This document shows, in pieces, positions 16,288 to 25,251 of a stretch of DNA of 64,000 nt; the first letter of the stretch is position 1, and every line of letters begins with the position of its first letter. The notes beneath the pieces were generated by a model. That model ran no database searches. It saw only the letters and a program-made list of their open reading frames with translations, and had not been told where the DNA came from. This stretch comes from Lachnospiraceae bacterium JLR.KK008 (lineage in GTDB: Bacteria > Bacillota > Clostridia > Lachnospirales > Lachnospiraceae): positions 1,482,001 through 1,546,000 of the forward strand of contig CP143548.1 of assembly GCA_037015955.1 (NCBI GenBank), written 5' to 3'. Position numbers and translations under genes: made by a program.

Positions 16288-18711
16288 ATGAATACAGCAT
16301 TATCATGGGTGAAAGCATATGTACCGGAGCTTTCCTGCACGGATCAGGAGTATTGCGATGCCATGACGTTATCCGGTACGAAAGTGGAAGGGTTTCAGCG
16401 CAGCGATAAAAATCTGGAAAAGATCGTCATCGGAAAAATTCTGAAGATCGAGAAACATCCGGATGCCGACAAACTGATCGTCTGTCAGGTGGACATTGGT
16501 GGGGAAACGATTCAGATTGTCACCGGTGCTCCCAATGTGAAAGAAGGAGATAAAGTGCCTGTCGTGCTGGACGGCGGGAAGGTGGCAGGCAGCGCACACA
16601 GCGATGGACCGCTCCCGGAGGAGGGCATTGCGATCAGGGCCGGCAAACTGCGGGGCGTACCTTCCAACGGAATGATGTGTTCCATCGAGGAACTTGGCTC
16701 TGACAGGGGTATGTATCCGGAGGCGCCGGAGCTTGGTATTTATATTTTCCCGGAAGATGCGGAAGTCGGCGCAGACGCTGTGGAAGCGCTGGGACTCAGA
16801 GATACCGTATTTGAGTATGAGATCACGTCCAATCGGGTGGATTGTTACAGTGTGCTCGGCATCGCCAGAGAGGCGGCAGCGACCTTTGGTAAACCGTTTG
16901 TGCCTCCGGTTGTGGAGATCAAAAACGAGAAGGGCAGCGCACAGGACTATATCAGTGTGGAAGTACAGGACAGCGATCTGTGTACGCGCTATTGTGCGCG
17001 GGTATGCACCAACATCAAAATCGGGCCTTCCCCGAAATGGATGCAGCGCAGGCTGGCAGCCAGCGGCATTCGTCCGATCAACAATCTTGTGGACATTACC
17101 AATTATGTGATGGAAGAATATGGACAGCCGATGCACGCTTATGATCTGGATACAATCGCGGGACATAAGATCATCGTGCGCCGGGCAGGGGACGGAGACG
17201 AATTCCAGACGCTTGACGGGCAAGTCAGAAAGCTGGATCATGACGTGTTGATGATCTGTGATGCGGAGAAGGAGATTGGCATCGCCGGGATCATGGGTGG
17301 TGAAAACTCGAAGATCACGGACGAGGTGAAAACGGTGCTCTTTGAGGCGGCCACGTTCCATGGTCCCAATATCCGGAAATCGGCAAAGAGGATCGGTCTG
17401 CGCACGGACGCCTCAGGCATATTCGAAAAAGGTCTGGACCCGCGCAATGCACAGGCGGCGATTGACCGGGCCTGCCAGCTCATCGAAGAGCTTGGCTGCG
17501 GGGAAGTCGTGGGCGGTATGGTGGATGCCGGTGCGCCGCTTGCGCCTTTGCGTAAAATCCCCTTTGAGCCGGAGCGGATCAATCAGCTGCTCGGCACGGA
17601 CATTTCTGCGCAGGAAATGCGGAACATATTCGAGAAATTAGAACTCGTCTATGCGGAAGAAAAGAATGCGCTGATCATTCCTTCATTCCGCCAGGATCTG
17701 GAAGGGTTTGCCGATATTGCCGAAGAAGTGGCGAGATTTTTCGGTTATGATAAGATTCCGACGACACTGCCGCGGGGAGAAGCGACGACGGGGAAACTGC
17801 CGTTTAAGCTGCGTATCGAGCAGAAAGCGAGAGATATTGCCGAGTACTGCGGCTTTTCGCAGGGGATGAGCTATTCCTTCGAGAGTCCGAAAGTATTTGA
17901 CAAACTGCTGCTGCCACAGGACAGCGGCCTGCGGGAAACCGTGACGATTTCCAATCCACTCGGAGAGGACTTTTCCGTGATGCGAACGACATCGCTGAAT
18001 GGGCTTCTGACATCGCTGTCCGTCAATTACAATAGAAGAAATAAAGATGTGCGGCTGTATGAGCTTGGCAATGTGTATCTGCCGCATCAGGTTCCGGTAA
18101 CGGAGCTGCCGGACGAGAGAATGCAGTTTACACTCGGTATGTACGGGGCGGGCGATTTCTTTACGATGAAAGGTGTCATCGAAGAATTTTTCATAAGTAT
18201 CGGGATGACGAAGCGCGTACAGTATGATCCGCAGGCGGGGAAACCATTCCTGCATCCGGGCAGACAGGCGCTCATCCGCTATGAAGAGATGGAAGTCGGT
18301 TTCCTTGGGGAGCTTCATCCGCAGGTAGCCGACAACTATGAGATCGGTACGAAAGTATATGTGGCGGTACTTGATATGCCGGAAGTGACCAAGTTTGCCA
18401 CATTTGACAGGAAATACACCGGAGTTGCCAGATTCCCGGCGGTTACCAGGGACATCAGTATGGTCGTGCCGGGAGATGTGCTTGCGGGTCAGATCGAGAC
18501 AATGATCGAACAACGGGGCGGTAAGATTCTGGAGAGTTATCACCTGTTTGATATTTACGAAGGGGAACAGATCAGGAAAGGCTTCAAGTCCATGGCATAT
18601 TCGATCACGTTCCGTGCACAGGACCGGACGCTGAGCGAGAGCGATGTTTCGGCATCGATGAAAAAGATTCTGCACGGGCTGGAAGGAATGGGTATAGAAC
18701 TGCGGCAGTAG
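16288..18711 (+). CDS. pheT: Phenylalanyl-tRNA synthetase beta subunit
   Basis: An 807-residue partner of PheS, of standard length. Domains in order are the tRNA-binding OB fold (about 40-150, IGKILKIEKHPDADKLIVC), B3/B4 editing domain (about 205-385), B5 (about 410-475), the catalytic-like fold and the C-terminal anticodon-binding ferredoxin-like domain (from about 715, FPAVTRDISMVV). Start ATG 16288 follows AAAAGGAG; the longer frame from 16249 lacks a site. It is 76 bp from pheS and under the same T-box. Confidence 0.95.
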   Translation: MNTALSWVKAYVPELSCTDQEYCDAMTLSGTKVEGFQRSDKNLEKIVIGKILKIEKHPDADKLIVCQVDIGGETIQIVTGAPNVKEGDKVPVVLDGGKVAGSAHSDGPLPEEGIAIRAGKLRGVPSNGMMCSIEELGSDRGMYPEAPELGIYIFPEDAEVGADAVEALGLRDTVFEYEITSNRVDCYSVLGIAREAAATFGKPFVPPVVEIKNEKGSAQDYISVEVQDSDLCTRYCARVCTNIKIGPSPKWMQRRLAASGIRPINNLVDITNYVMEEYGQPMHAYDLDTIAGHKIIVRRAGDGDEFQTLDGQVRKLDHDVLMICDAEKEIGIAGIMGGENSKITDEVKTVLFEAATFHGPNIRKSAKRIGLRTDASGIFEKGLDPRNAQAAIDRACQLIEELGCGEVVGGMVDAGAPLAPLRKIPFEPERINQLLGTDISAQEMRNIFEKLELVYAEEKNALIIPSFRQDLEGFADIAEEVARFFGYDKIPTTLPRGEATTGKLPFKLRIEQKARDIAEYCGFSQGMSYSFESPKVFDKLLLPQDSGLRETVTISNPLGEDFSVMRTTSLNGLLTSLSVNYNRRNKDVRLYELGNVYLPHQVPVTELPDERMQFTLGMYGAGDFFTMKGVIEEFFISIGMTKRVQYDPQAGKPFLHPGRQALIRYEEMEVGFLGELHPQVADNYEIGTKVYVAVLDMPEVTKFATFDRKYTGVARFPAVTRDISMVVPGDVLAGQIETMIEQRGGKILESYHLFDIYEGEQIRKGFKSMAYSITFRAQDRTLSESDVSASMKKILHGLEGMGIELRQ

Positions 18712-18820
18712 ACGCGAAAGCAGTGTGGGGAAACAGGCGAAAGAGAGACTGTTTCTCTGTGGTTTGCCGCCGGAATCCTCCGGCGTAAAACCAGATAAAA
18801 GCAGAAAGAAGGAATTATGT

Positions 18821-20263
18821 ATGGAAAATAAAAATATATGGGAGACGTACGACGCGGAGCAGCTTGCGGAGATGGAACGTTTCACAGAGCAGTACCGTCA
18901 GTTTCTTGATGAGGGAAAGACAGAGCGGGAGTGTATCGACAGCATTGTCAACCGCATTGAAAAAGAAGGCTACCGGGAACTGGATGCGTTGCGCAGAGAA
19001 AAGCGGACGCTGAAAGCGGGAGATAAAGTTTATACTGTCTGTATGAACAAATCGATCATTCTGTATCAGATCGGCAGCCGTCCGCTGGAGGAAGGCATGA
19101 ATATTCTGGGAGCGCACATCGACTCCCCGCGTCTTGACATTAAGCAAAATCCCCTGTATGAGGATGGGGGCTTTGCCTATCTGGATACTCACTATTATGG
19201 CGGCGTAAAGAAATATCAGTGGGTGACGATGCCGCTTGCCCTGCACGGGGTCATTGTCAAAAAAGACGGCACGACGATTGAAATGAAGATTGGAGAGGAT
19301 GAGGACGATCCGGTATTTTTTATCTCCGATCTGCTCATTCATCTGGCCGCAGAACAGCTGGAGAAAAAGGCAGGTAAGGTCATCGAGGGAGAGGCGCTCG
19401 ACATTATCATCGGTAACCGTCCGCTTACCATTGATCGTGATGACAGTGGAAAAGAGAATGAGGACGATGACCGGAAGAAGAAAAAAGATCCGGTGAAAAA
19501 GGCCATATTGCATCGCCTGAAAGAAGACTACGGCATCGAAGAAGAGGACTTTCTCTCCGCGGAGCTGGAGGCAGTGCCGGCCGGCCGGGCGAGAGAAGCC
19601 GGATTTGACCGCAGCATGATACTGGCCTATGGACAGGACGACAGGGTATGCGCATTTGCATCTCTGCAGGCAATGTTGGAGATGGGCTTGCCAGAGCGCA
19701 CGGCATGTTGTATTCTTGTAGATAAAGAAGAGATTGGCAGTGTGGGAGCTACCGGTATGCGTTCCATGTTTTTTGAGAACAGCGTGGCAGAGCTGCTTGC
19801 ACTGTGCGGCGGATATAATGATCTGACACTGCGCAGGTGCCTGGCATCGTCTCTGATGCTCTCCTCCGATGTGAGCAGCGCCTATGATCCGGCTTTTGCC
19901 AGCAGTTTTGACAAGAAAAATGTGGCGTATCTCGGAAAAGGCATGGTATTTAACAAGTTCACCGGTTCCAGAGGCAAGTCGGGGTCGAACGATGCCAATG
20001 CGGAATATCTGGCCTATATCCGCAATATTTTTGAGAAAGAAAAGGTGCATTTTCAGACGGCGGAGCTTGGCAAAGTCGATCTTGGCGGAGGCGGTACGAT
20101 CGCCTATATTATGGCGTTGTATGGGATGCAGGTCATAGACAGCGGTGTGGCGGTGCTGAACATGCACGCGCCATGGGAAGCAACGAGCAAGGCGGACGTC
20201 TATGAGGCGAAACGGGGCTATGCCGCTTTTCTGAAATATAACGGTATGACATGGCAAGGATAA
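18821..20263 (+). CDS. M18 family zinc aminopeptidase
   Basis: A 480-residue cytoplasmic aminopeptidase I-type enzyme, expected to form a dodecamer. Metal ligands and catalytic motifs are visible: GAHIDSPRLDIK (about 102), the DKEEIGSVGATGM block (about 303), SSDVSSAYDP (about 347) and a C-terminal MHAPWE. A strongly charged insert, DDSGKENEDDDRKKKKDP (about residues 207-225), occurs at the lid. It would trim N-terminal residues in peptide turnover. Start ATG 18821 follows AGAAGGA; 109 bp separate it from pheT, so it may be read from the same transcript. Confidence 0.88.
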   Translation: MENKNIWETYDAEQLAEMERFTEQYRQFLDEGKTERECIDSIVNRIEKEGYRELDALRREKRTLKAGDKVYTVCMNKSIILYQIGSRPLEEGMNILGAHIDSPRLDIKQNPLYEDGGFAYLDTHYYGGVKKYQWVTMPLALHGVIVKKDGTTIEMKIGEDEDDPVFFISDLLIHLAAEQLEKKAGKVIEGEALDIIIGNRPLTIDRDDSGKENEDDDRKKKKDPVKKAILHRLKEDYGIEEEDFLSAELEAVPAGRAREAGFDRSMILAYGQDDRVCAFASLQAMLEMGLPERTACCILVDKEEIGSVGATGMRSMFFENSVAELLALCGGYNDLTLRRCLASSLMLSSDVSSAYDPAFASSFDKKNVAYLGKGMVFNKFTGSRGKSGSNDANAEYLAYIRNIFEKEKVHFQTAELGKVDLGGGGTIAYIMALYGMQVIDSGVAVLNMHAPWEATSKADVYEAKRGYAAFLKYNGMTWQG

Positions 20264-20284
20264 CAGAAAGTAGAAAAAGACATC

Positions 20285-21319
20285 ATGGAAGGATTGAAAA
20301 CTTCGGATTATGATTTTGATCTGCCGCCGGAGCTGATCGCTCAGGACCCGCTGACCGACCGCAGCGGGTCCCGGCTGCTGACACTGGACAGAGACAGCGG
20401 GGCGGTCGGACATCATCAGTTCCGGGAGATTACGGATTACCTGCGGCCGGGTGACTGCCTTGTATTAAACAATACAAAAGTCATCCCTGCCAGGCTCTAT
20501 GGCGTAAAACAAGAGACAGGAGCGGTGATCGAAGTGCTTTTGCTCAGGCGCAGGGAGAATGATCTGTGGGAGACACTTGTAAAGCCCGGGAAGAAAGCGC
20601 GGGCGGGGACACAGCTTATCTTTGGCGACGGAGAATTGACCGGAGTGGTCAGCGATGTTCTGGAGGACGGCAATCGTCTGATCCGTTTCACATATGAAGG
20701 TATTTGGGAGGAAGTGCTGGACCGTCTGGGAGAGATGCCGCTGCCTCCCTATATTACCCATAAACTACAGGACAGAACCCGTTATCAGACCATATATGCA
20801 CGATATGAGGGATCTGCGGCGGCGCCTACCGCCGGGCTGCACTTTACGGAACAACTGTTGCGGGAGATAGAGGCGAAGGGTGTCTCACTTGTCTATGTGA
20901 CGCTGCATGTCGGGCTTGGCACGTTCCGCCCGGTAAAAGTGGAAAATATTCAGGAGCATCTGATGCACTCGGAATGGTATGAGGTGACGGAGGAAGCTGC
21001 GGAACGCATCAATCGCTCAAAGAGAGAAGGTGGGCGCATCCTCTGTGTGGGAACGACGAGCTGTCGCACGGTTGAGAGTGCGGCAAACGAGAGCGGGATC
21101 GTCAGGCCTGGACAGGGCAGTACGGAAATCTTTATTTATCCGGGCTACCGGTTTCGGGTACTCGACGGTCTGCTCACGAATTTTCATCTGCCGCAGTCGA
21201 CATTGCTGATGCTCGTATCCGCGCTGGCTGGCAGAGAGCATGTGCTGGCGGCATATGAAGAGGCAGTCAGGGAGAGATACCGGTTTTTCAGCTTTGGCGA
21301 CGCGATGCTTATAATTTGA
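20285..21319 (+). CDS. queA: S-adenosylmethionine:tRNA ribosyltransferase-isomerase
   Basis: A 344-residue enzyme that moves the ribose of SAM onto preQ1 in tRNA, giving epoxyqueuosine. Typical blocks are [10 protein letters not shown]-like [12 protein letters not shown] at the start, [15 protein letters not shown] (about 59), TAGLHFT (about 182), [13 protein letters not shown] (about 203) and [15 protein letters not shown] near the end. The length is standard. It lies 21 bp from the aminopeptidase gene, is the last host gene, and is followed by a terminator. No other queuosine gene is in the window. Confidence 0.95.
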   Translation: MEGLKTSDYDFDLPPELIAQDPLTDRSGSRLLTLDRDSGAVGHHQFREITDYLRPGDCLVLNNTKVIPARLYGVKQETGAVIEVLLLRRRENDLWETLVKPGKKARAGTQLIFGDGELTGVVSDVLEDGNRLIRFTYEGIWEEVLDRLGEMPLPPYITHKLQDRTRYQTIYARYEGSAAAPTAGLHFTEQLLREIEAKGVSLVYVTLHVGLGTFRPVKVENIQEHLMHSEWYEVTEEAAERINRSKREGGRILCVGTTSCRTVESAANESGIVRPGQGSTEIFIYPGYRFRVLDGLLTNFHLPQSTLLMLVSALAGREHVLAAYEEAVRERYRFFSFGDAMLII

Positions 21320-21359
21320 CACAAAATGTTACATTTGTGAAGTAGAGGGTTCAGAGTTG

Positions 21360-21396
21360 CCCGGTAGGTAGAGATTACCTACCGGGTAATTTTTTT
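21360..21396 (+). terminator. Terminator after queA, at the host/phage border
   Basis: A perfect 11-bp stem CCCGGTAGGTA / TACCTACCGGG (21360-21370 with 21376-21386), loop GAGAT, followed by TAAT and six T. Confidence 0.92.
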
Positions 21397-21428
21397 GAAA
21401 TTTTCCGAAAAAAATTTCCGTAAAACCA

Positions 21429-21470
21429 TTGACAACGTAGGTGGCAGTGTTAGAGTACGAGTACGATAAA
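21429..21470 (+). promoter_or_regulatory. Phage repeated promoter, copy 1
   Basis: TTGACA (21429-21434), 16-bp spacer, then TAGAGTACGAGTACGATAAA (21451-21470), the first six bases being the -10. The stretch after the -10 and the bases before the -35 (GTAAAACCATTGACA) recur at three other phage positions. Confidence 0.8.
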
Positions 21471-21499
21471 ACAAAGGAAATAACCAGGAGGTAGAGGTC

Positions 21500-21730
21500 A
21501 TGGAAGAAAAGATTAGAGAAGAAATCAGAAGCATCGAAAGAAGGATGGAATGGAAGTTGGAAAGCCTTAATAAAGCAGTTGAGGAATTTAAGGAGTCCGC
21601 AGCTTCATATGATGCCTACCATATCACGACATTCCTTCCTGGAAAGATTGAGGAAATTGCAAGATGCAAAGCAGAAGTCGAAAAGTTGGCAGAACAGAAA
21701 CAGATGTTAGAGTATATGCTCGGAAAGTAA
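21500..21730 (+). CDS. Small coiled-coil phage protein, unknown
   Basis: A 76-residue, Glu/Lys-rich, almost wholly helical protein with heptad-like spacing (IRSIERRMEWKLESLNKAV, EEIARCKAEVEKLAEQ). No family is recognised. It has a good AGGAGG site and is driven by the repeated promoter copy 1. It lies outboard of the recombinase together with the next gene, so the pair is probably expressed in the lysogen. Confidence 0.65.
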   Translation: MEEKIREEIRSIERRMEWKLESLNKAVEEFKESAASYDAYHITTFLPGKIEEIARCKAEVEKLAEQKQMLEYMLGK

Positions 21731-21744
21731 AGGAGGAAAAGATT

Positions 21745-22227
21745 ATGGATAACAAGAAAATGATTGAGACAATCGAAAAGAAGCTGGAAGTTAAGGTTGA
21801 AAAGGTTCTGGAAGTAAAGCAGGATGGCAAGGAAGTCATCGCCGATGTGAAGGTTGGAGAGACCAGCTGCCGCAAGGTAGTCCTCAAAGAGTCGAAAAAC
21901 CAGTATGGTACATATTACAGATTTGTTTCTGCCAGCGAGTATGAGCTGAAGGTCGAAGCTGAACCGAAGAAAGCAGAGAAGAAGTCATCCGGAAAGCTGA
22001 GAACAAAGACAGAGCAGCTTTGCGGTGCAAGAAGGCAGGAGATTATCAGTTTCGCAGAGAAGACAATCAGCAAGGTGGCAGATGGCACAGCCCGGATCAA
22101 GGAAATTGAAGGTGCTGCACTGGAGAATACAGTTATCCGGTTCGTCCTTCTGATGAATGAGGATGACAGCCGCTTCAAAGAGGACATCGCAGTCAGCACC
22201 ATCAGAGAAGCCGTTGCCAGTGCATAA
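21745..22227 (+). CDS. Phage protein of unknown function
   Basis: A 160-residue soluble, lysine/glutamate-rich protein. The first ~75 residues look like a small alpha/beta domain (EKKLEVKVEKVLEVKQDGKE), then a basic linker (KKAEKKSSGKLRTKTEQ), then a helical tail. I do not recognise it. Start ATG 21745 follows AAAGGAGG and lies 14 bp after the previous gene, so they form one unit ending at the bidirectional terminator at 22270. Confidence 0.6.
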   Translation: MDNKKMIETIEKKLEVKVEKVLEVKQDGKEVIADVKVGETSCRKVVLKESKNQYGTYYRFVSASEYELKVEAEPKKAEKKSSGKLRTKTEQLCGARRQEIISFAEKTISKVADGTARIKEIEGAALENTVIRFVLLMNEDDSRFKEDIAVSTIREAVASA

Positions 22228-22269
22228 ATCCCATCTGCAAGAAAAATGCGAAAATGAGACAGATAAGAA

Positions 22270-22303
22270 ACCCAGGAGATATGCGGTCTCCTGGGTGTTT
22301 TTG
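22270..22303 (+). terminator. Terminator between convergent units
   Basis: CCCAGGAGA (22271-22279) pairs with TCTCCTGGG (22287-22295), 7-nt loop, followed by TGTTTTT. It separates the rightward small genes from the leftward recombinase and may work both ways. Confidence 0.8.
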
Positions 22304-22308
22304 TCTCA

Positions 22309-24030
22309 CTACTGCTTGAAGATGAAAGAATGAGACAGTCCGTTTTTGAAAGTGATACGCTGCACCATACCGTCCGTCACGATAATGCTGTCGATTATGC
22401 TGGTGAGGAAGTTTCGTAGGACTTCGGCATCTACGGACTGAGCCAGCCGTTTGTAGTTGATATAGTTCCGGTCGGTCAGCTTCTGGCTGATGATGAACTC
22501 GCTCGCCTTGGCGATGAACATTTCGTCTGTCACTGATTGCTGCCATTCGTCCGACTGCATCATGCCGATCTCGTCATTGATTTCATCCAGTTTTTCGGTA
22601 AGGGTTGTCCGCTGGATGATGTATTCCTTCTCAGACATGGCATCCTCAGAATAAAGGTAGAGGTTGCGGAGTCTGTCTAATGCACGTTCCGTCTTCTGCT
22701 TTTCGGCTCTCAGAGAGGCGATTTCGCTGTCTTCAGCATCCTTTGGTTTGATGCTCGCCCCCTTGCCGAATACCGCTCCCTGGACCTTCCCCGAAGTCAG
22801 AATATCGTATAAATCAAGCACTCCATCCGGCTCTATGCTGTCGATGTATGAAAAGGTGTTCCCGGTCAGCAGGACAGCTTGCAGGTCATCCGGAGAGGAA
22901 ATATTCTCGAAGTTCTTCTGTGCGTTCAGCATATTGAGTATGTAGTTCATGGCAAACTCCCCAACGACAGGATCAGATGTTGACTTGCCGGTACAAGTGT
23001 ATGCGTTCTTCCGCCGAGTAGGGCATGAGTATTTCGAGTACCGCCAGCCGTCCGCCCGGAGGGAAGCCGGGGCAGCACCCATAGGACAGCCGCAATTTCC
23101 GCAGAAACACAGCCCGGAGAATATGTGAGTGTACTTTCCGGATTTGTAGTTGTTCTTCTTCTTGTTTATCCGGGAGTTGGCATCCAGCATGGTGATGACA
23201 CGCTGCTTTTGCTCCCTGGTGATGATAGGTGGATGGTGTTCCTCAATCGTTATCCATTCGGACTCGTCCTTGACTTTCTGCCGGTCGCCTTCCTTCAGCA
23301 CATTGTACCGATAGTCTCCACAGTAGAAGATATTGTGAAGGATGATATGGAGGGAGACCGGGTTCCATTCATTGCCGGCTCTTGTGCGGTATCCTTTGGA
23401 GTTCAGTATGCGAGACTCCCGGACCAGGGAGCGCTCCTTCTCGTAAAGGTCATGGATCAGCTGAACGATAGGCGCTTCCGTTTCGCTCGGAGTGAAGTCG
23501 TGGGTATCGTAGTCATAGTCGTAACCGTAAGGTATCCTGCCGCCGTTCCACTGACCGTTATTTGCCCTGGAAATCATGGTGGCTGTCACACGCTCGGAAG
23601 TCATGTTCCGCTCCAGCTCCGCAAAGACCAGGATGATTTTGAGCATTGCCTCGCCCATAGCGGTAGATGTGTCAAACTGCTCGTTTTTGCTGACGAATAT
23701 CACGCCCAGGTCCTTCAGTTCGTTATACATGGTTGCGAAGTCCAGAAGGTTCCTGGAGATACGGTCAATCTTCCATACCAGGAGGTGAGTGAAGCCGCCT
23801 GCCCGGATTTGCGACATCATTTCCTGGAACTTCGGACGGTCAGTGTTCTTGCCGGAGTACCCGGCATCCTCGAAGATAACGCAGTCCTCAGTACCGAGCA
23901 TGAGTTTTGCGTATGCCAGCAGGTCCTGCTTCTGCATTGGAAGCGAGTCCTTGTCTACCTGGTGAAGGGTAGACACCCGGACGTAGATAGCCACCCTCGG
24001 ATTTGTTTGCTTTAGCTTGGCATAAGCCAT
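22309..24030 (-). CDS. Large serine recombinase (phage integrase)
   Basis: A 573-residue site-specific recombinase expected to catalyse integration and, with a directionality factor, excision. The resolvase domain holds the nucleophile S20 in YVRVSTLHQ, and the arginine-bearing block LLVWKIDRISRN (about 85-96). The recombinase domain follows (GRIPYGYDYD), then a zinc ribbon with CFCGNCGCP and a later CPTRR..YTC, and a coiled coil near residues 425-500. The start at 24030 is set by GGAGGTGGT; the open frame extends upstream but overlaps gene A out of phase. It is last in the leftward repressor operon. Confidence 0.93.
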   Translation of the reverse strand: MAYAKLKQTNPRVAIYVRVSTLHQVDKDSLPMQKQDLLAYAKLMLGTEDCVIFEDAGYSGKNTDRPKFQEMMSQIRAGGFTHLLVWKIDRISRNLLDFATMYNELKDLGVIFVSKNEQFDTSTAMGEAMLKIILVFAELERNMTSERVTATMISRANNGQWNGGRIPYGYDYDYDTHDFTPSETEAPIVQLIHDLYEKERSLVRESRILNSKGYRTRAGNEWNPVSLHIILHNIFYCGDYRYNVLKEGDRQKVKDESEWITIEEHHPPIITREQKQRVITMLDANSRINKKKNNYKSGKYTHIFSGLCFCGNCGCPMGAAPASLRADGWRYSKYSCPTRRKNAYTCTGKSTSDPVVGEFAMNYILNMLNAQKNFENISSPDDLQAVLLTGNTFSYIDSIEPDGVLDLYDILTSGKVQGAVFGKGASIKPKDAEDSEIASLRAEKQKTERALDRLRNLYLYSEDAMSEKEYIIQRTTLTEKLDEINDEIGMMQSDEWQQSVTDEMFIAKASEFIISQKLTDRNYINYKRLAQSVDAEVLRNFLTSIIDSIIVTDGMVQRITFKNGLSHSFIFKQ

Positions 24031-24062
24031 AGTACCACCTCCATAAAGAAACGCCCGATTTC

Positions 24063-24647
24063 TCAGGCGTTCTTCTCCATTGCTTTCTGTATTGCTTCCC
24101 CTATTCCGTAATAGTCGCACCATACCGGCTCCAGCTTCATAAGTGATGGGAGCGTTATTGTTTTCTGAACAGGCTTCATCTCGTCCAGTACCGAAGTTGG
24201 AAGCACATAGAACTCCCAAAGGTCCAGGTCCAAAGGAGACTCGTCTTTTTCCATAGCCTTGTATATGCAGAAGATATATACATCTAATTTCCGTTGTAGA
24301 GGAGTGTCCAGTTTTGGCTTTCCGGAGCTGTCCGGCATCCTGGAAGGAGCTATCTGAAAAGAAACGTGATCCGGATGCTCCGTATCCCATGACTGGACGT
24401 ATGCAGCTGATTGGACCTCCAGCTTGTAACCGTCCGGAGATAGCAGACTGTATTGTTTCCATGCCGATCTGGATGTATCTGTATCTAAGTGAGCCGCCCC
24501 GATGGACGATGCCACGATGAACTCTGCCATCACAGAACGGTTGCGGCTGTCGGCAAGGTCTGAGTAAGCCCACCTCCAGTAATCGTTCATGGTGATGCTT
24601 ATTGGTTTGCCGCCTACCAGGAATGGCTCGTTTCCGATGTATGTCAA
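24063..24647 (-). CDS. PD-(D/E)XK-like protein A, unknown function
   Basis: A 194-residue protein lying between repressor and recombinase, starting at TTG 24647 eight bases after AAAGGAGG. It is a clear paralogue of protein B (35208-35948): shared blocks are WAYSD, RSVMAEFIV, LEVQSAAYVQSW, SFQIAPSRMPD, LDVYIF.IY and LWEFYVLPTSVL. The order Glu, ExK-like, Gln suggests a restriction-endonuclease-like fold, but here the usual lysine is glutamine (EVQ), so activity may be altered or lost. Operon position implies expression in the lysogen. A role in immunity or exclusion is inference; an integration accessory role is the alternative. Confidence 0.6.
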   Translation of the reverse strand: MTYIGNEPFLVGGKPISITMNDYWRWAYSDLADSRNRSVMAEFIVASSIGAAHLDTDTSRSAWKQYSLLSPDGYKLEVQSAAYVQSWDTEHPDHVSFQIAPSRMPDSSGKPKLDTPLQRKLDVYIFCIYKAMEKDESPLDLDLWEFYVLPTSVLDEMKPVQKTITLPSLMKLEPVWCDYYGIGEAIQKAMEKNA

Positions 24648-24672
24648 TATTACCGCCTCCTTTTGTAATCAC

Positions 24673-25047
24673 TCAGCCGGACAATTTCGCAGCGTCTTCC
24701 GTAGAAGCAGATGAAGGCATGGCTGCCAACATTCCTTCAATGTAGCCAGTTGCCTTCAAGCGGAGTTCCGGAGAGAGCCGATGGAATGACTCCAGCAGCG
24801 CATCGTCTTCCGGATTGGAAATTTCCACTATGTTCTGATTTTGATGCTCCTTGCCATAGACAAGGTAGTCCAGCGATACATCAAAGTATTCAGCGAACTG
24901 CATAACTGCCTTTAGGGAAGGAGAACCCTTGCCTTTGCTCCAGTCTGTAAATGTTGAAGTTGACATCCCAAGCTGTTTCGCCAGTTGGGTAGGCTTGATG
25001 TCATGCTTGTTCATAAGCCGGTAAACACGTTCCAGTAAGTCAGACAT
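24673..25047 (-). CDS. CI-like lysogeny repressor
   Basis: A 124-residue HTH_XRE repressor. The helix-turn-helix is at about residues 15-42 (QLAKQLGMSTSTFTDWSKGK), followed by SLDYLVYG and a short C-terminal tail with no LexA-type Ser/Lys protease domain. Such small repressors are induced by other routes, for example antirepressors. Start ATG 25047 follows AGGTGA. It is divergent from the Cro-like gene and heads the repressor / protein A / recombinase operon. Likely operators lie in the 231-bp divergent region. Confidence 0.85.
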   Translation of the reverse strand: MSDLLERVYRLMNKHDIKPTQLAKQLGMSTSTFTDWSKGKGSPSLKAVMQFAEYFDVSLDYLVYGKEHQNQNIVEISNPEDDALLESFHRLSPELRLKATGYIEGMLAAMPSSASTEDAAKLSG

Positions 25048-25069
25048 AAAATCACCTCGTAAAATTATT

Positions 25070-25081
25070 TGGAAAATTCCA
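25070..25081. promoter_or_regulatory. Putative repressor operator 1
   Basis: TGGAAAATTCCA is a perfect 12-bp palindrome placed between the repressor start and the rightward -35 element. Confidence 0.6.
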
Positions 25082-25091
25082 GTATTCTCTA

Positions 25092-25120
25092 TTGACAAAC
25101 TCGAATTTTCCAGTTACGAT
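25092..25120 (+). promoter_or_regulatory. Rightward early promoter (PR)
   Basis: TTGACA (25092-25097), 17-bp spacer, TACGAT (25115-25120). It should drive the early operon from the Cro-like gene onward. Operator 2 lies within its spacer. Confidence 0.7.
25102..25113. promoter_or_regulatory. Putative repressor operator 2
   Basis: CGAATTTTCCAG, read in reverse CTGGAAAATTCG, matches operator 1 in 10 central bases and lies between the -35 and -10 of PR, where binding would block polymerase. Confidence 0.55.
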
Positions 25121-25125
25121 GTGTA

Positions 25126-25251
25126 TTGTAAATTACAAAACACTACAACCAATCGTAAGGCAAAAGCATACTTGGGAAGGTTAGCAAAAAGCCATACGAA
25201 AGGCAGTTTACATTTCCATTCTACCAAAAGATTGCGGAAATGTAAATTACA
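25126..25251. promoter_or_regulatory. Second operator class in the early leader
   Basis: TTGTAAATTACAA (25126-25138) and TGTAAATTACA (25241-25251) are near-identical odd palindromes. The second is joined to GGAAATGTAAA (25236-25246), whose exact inverse TTTACATTTCC is at 25207-25217. They lie downstream of PR and before the Cro-like gene and may bind the Cro-like or second HTH protein, or fold in the RNA leader. Confidence 0.5.

Noticed and set aside
18716-18820. GCCGGA-ATCC-TCCGGC hairpin between pheT and the aminopeptidase gene
   Set aside because: The stem is short and no run of T follows, so I did not call it a terminator.
18815-20416. 533-codon open frame on the minus strand
   Set aside because: Antisense shadow of the M18 aminopeptidase and queA, both of which show clear family motifs on the plus strand.
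21360-21396. The queA terminator stem as the phage attachment core
   Set aside because: It is a normal terminator with a T run; without the right end of the prophage nothing shows that recombination happened in it.
23125-24015. 296-codon plus-strand open frame
   Set aside because: Antisense shadow of the recombinase gene, rich in Val/Leu from reverse codons, without a start signal.
24031-24672. Upstream extension of the serine recombinase frame to 787 residues
   Set aside because: The extension overlaps gene A out of phase, has no protein-like sequence, and a good ribosome site precedes the internal ATG at 24030 just before the catalytic serine region.
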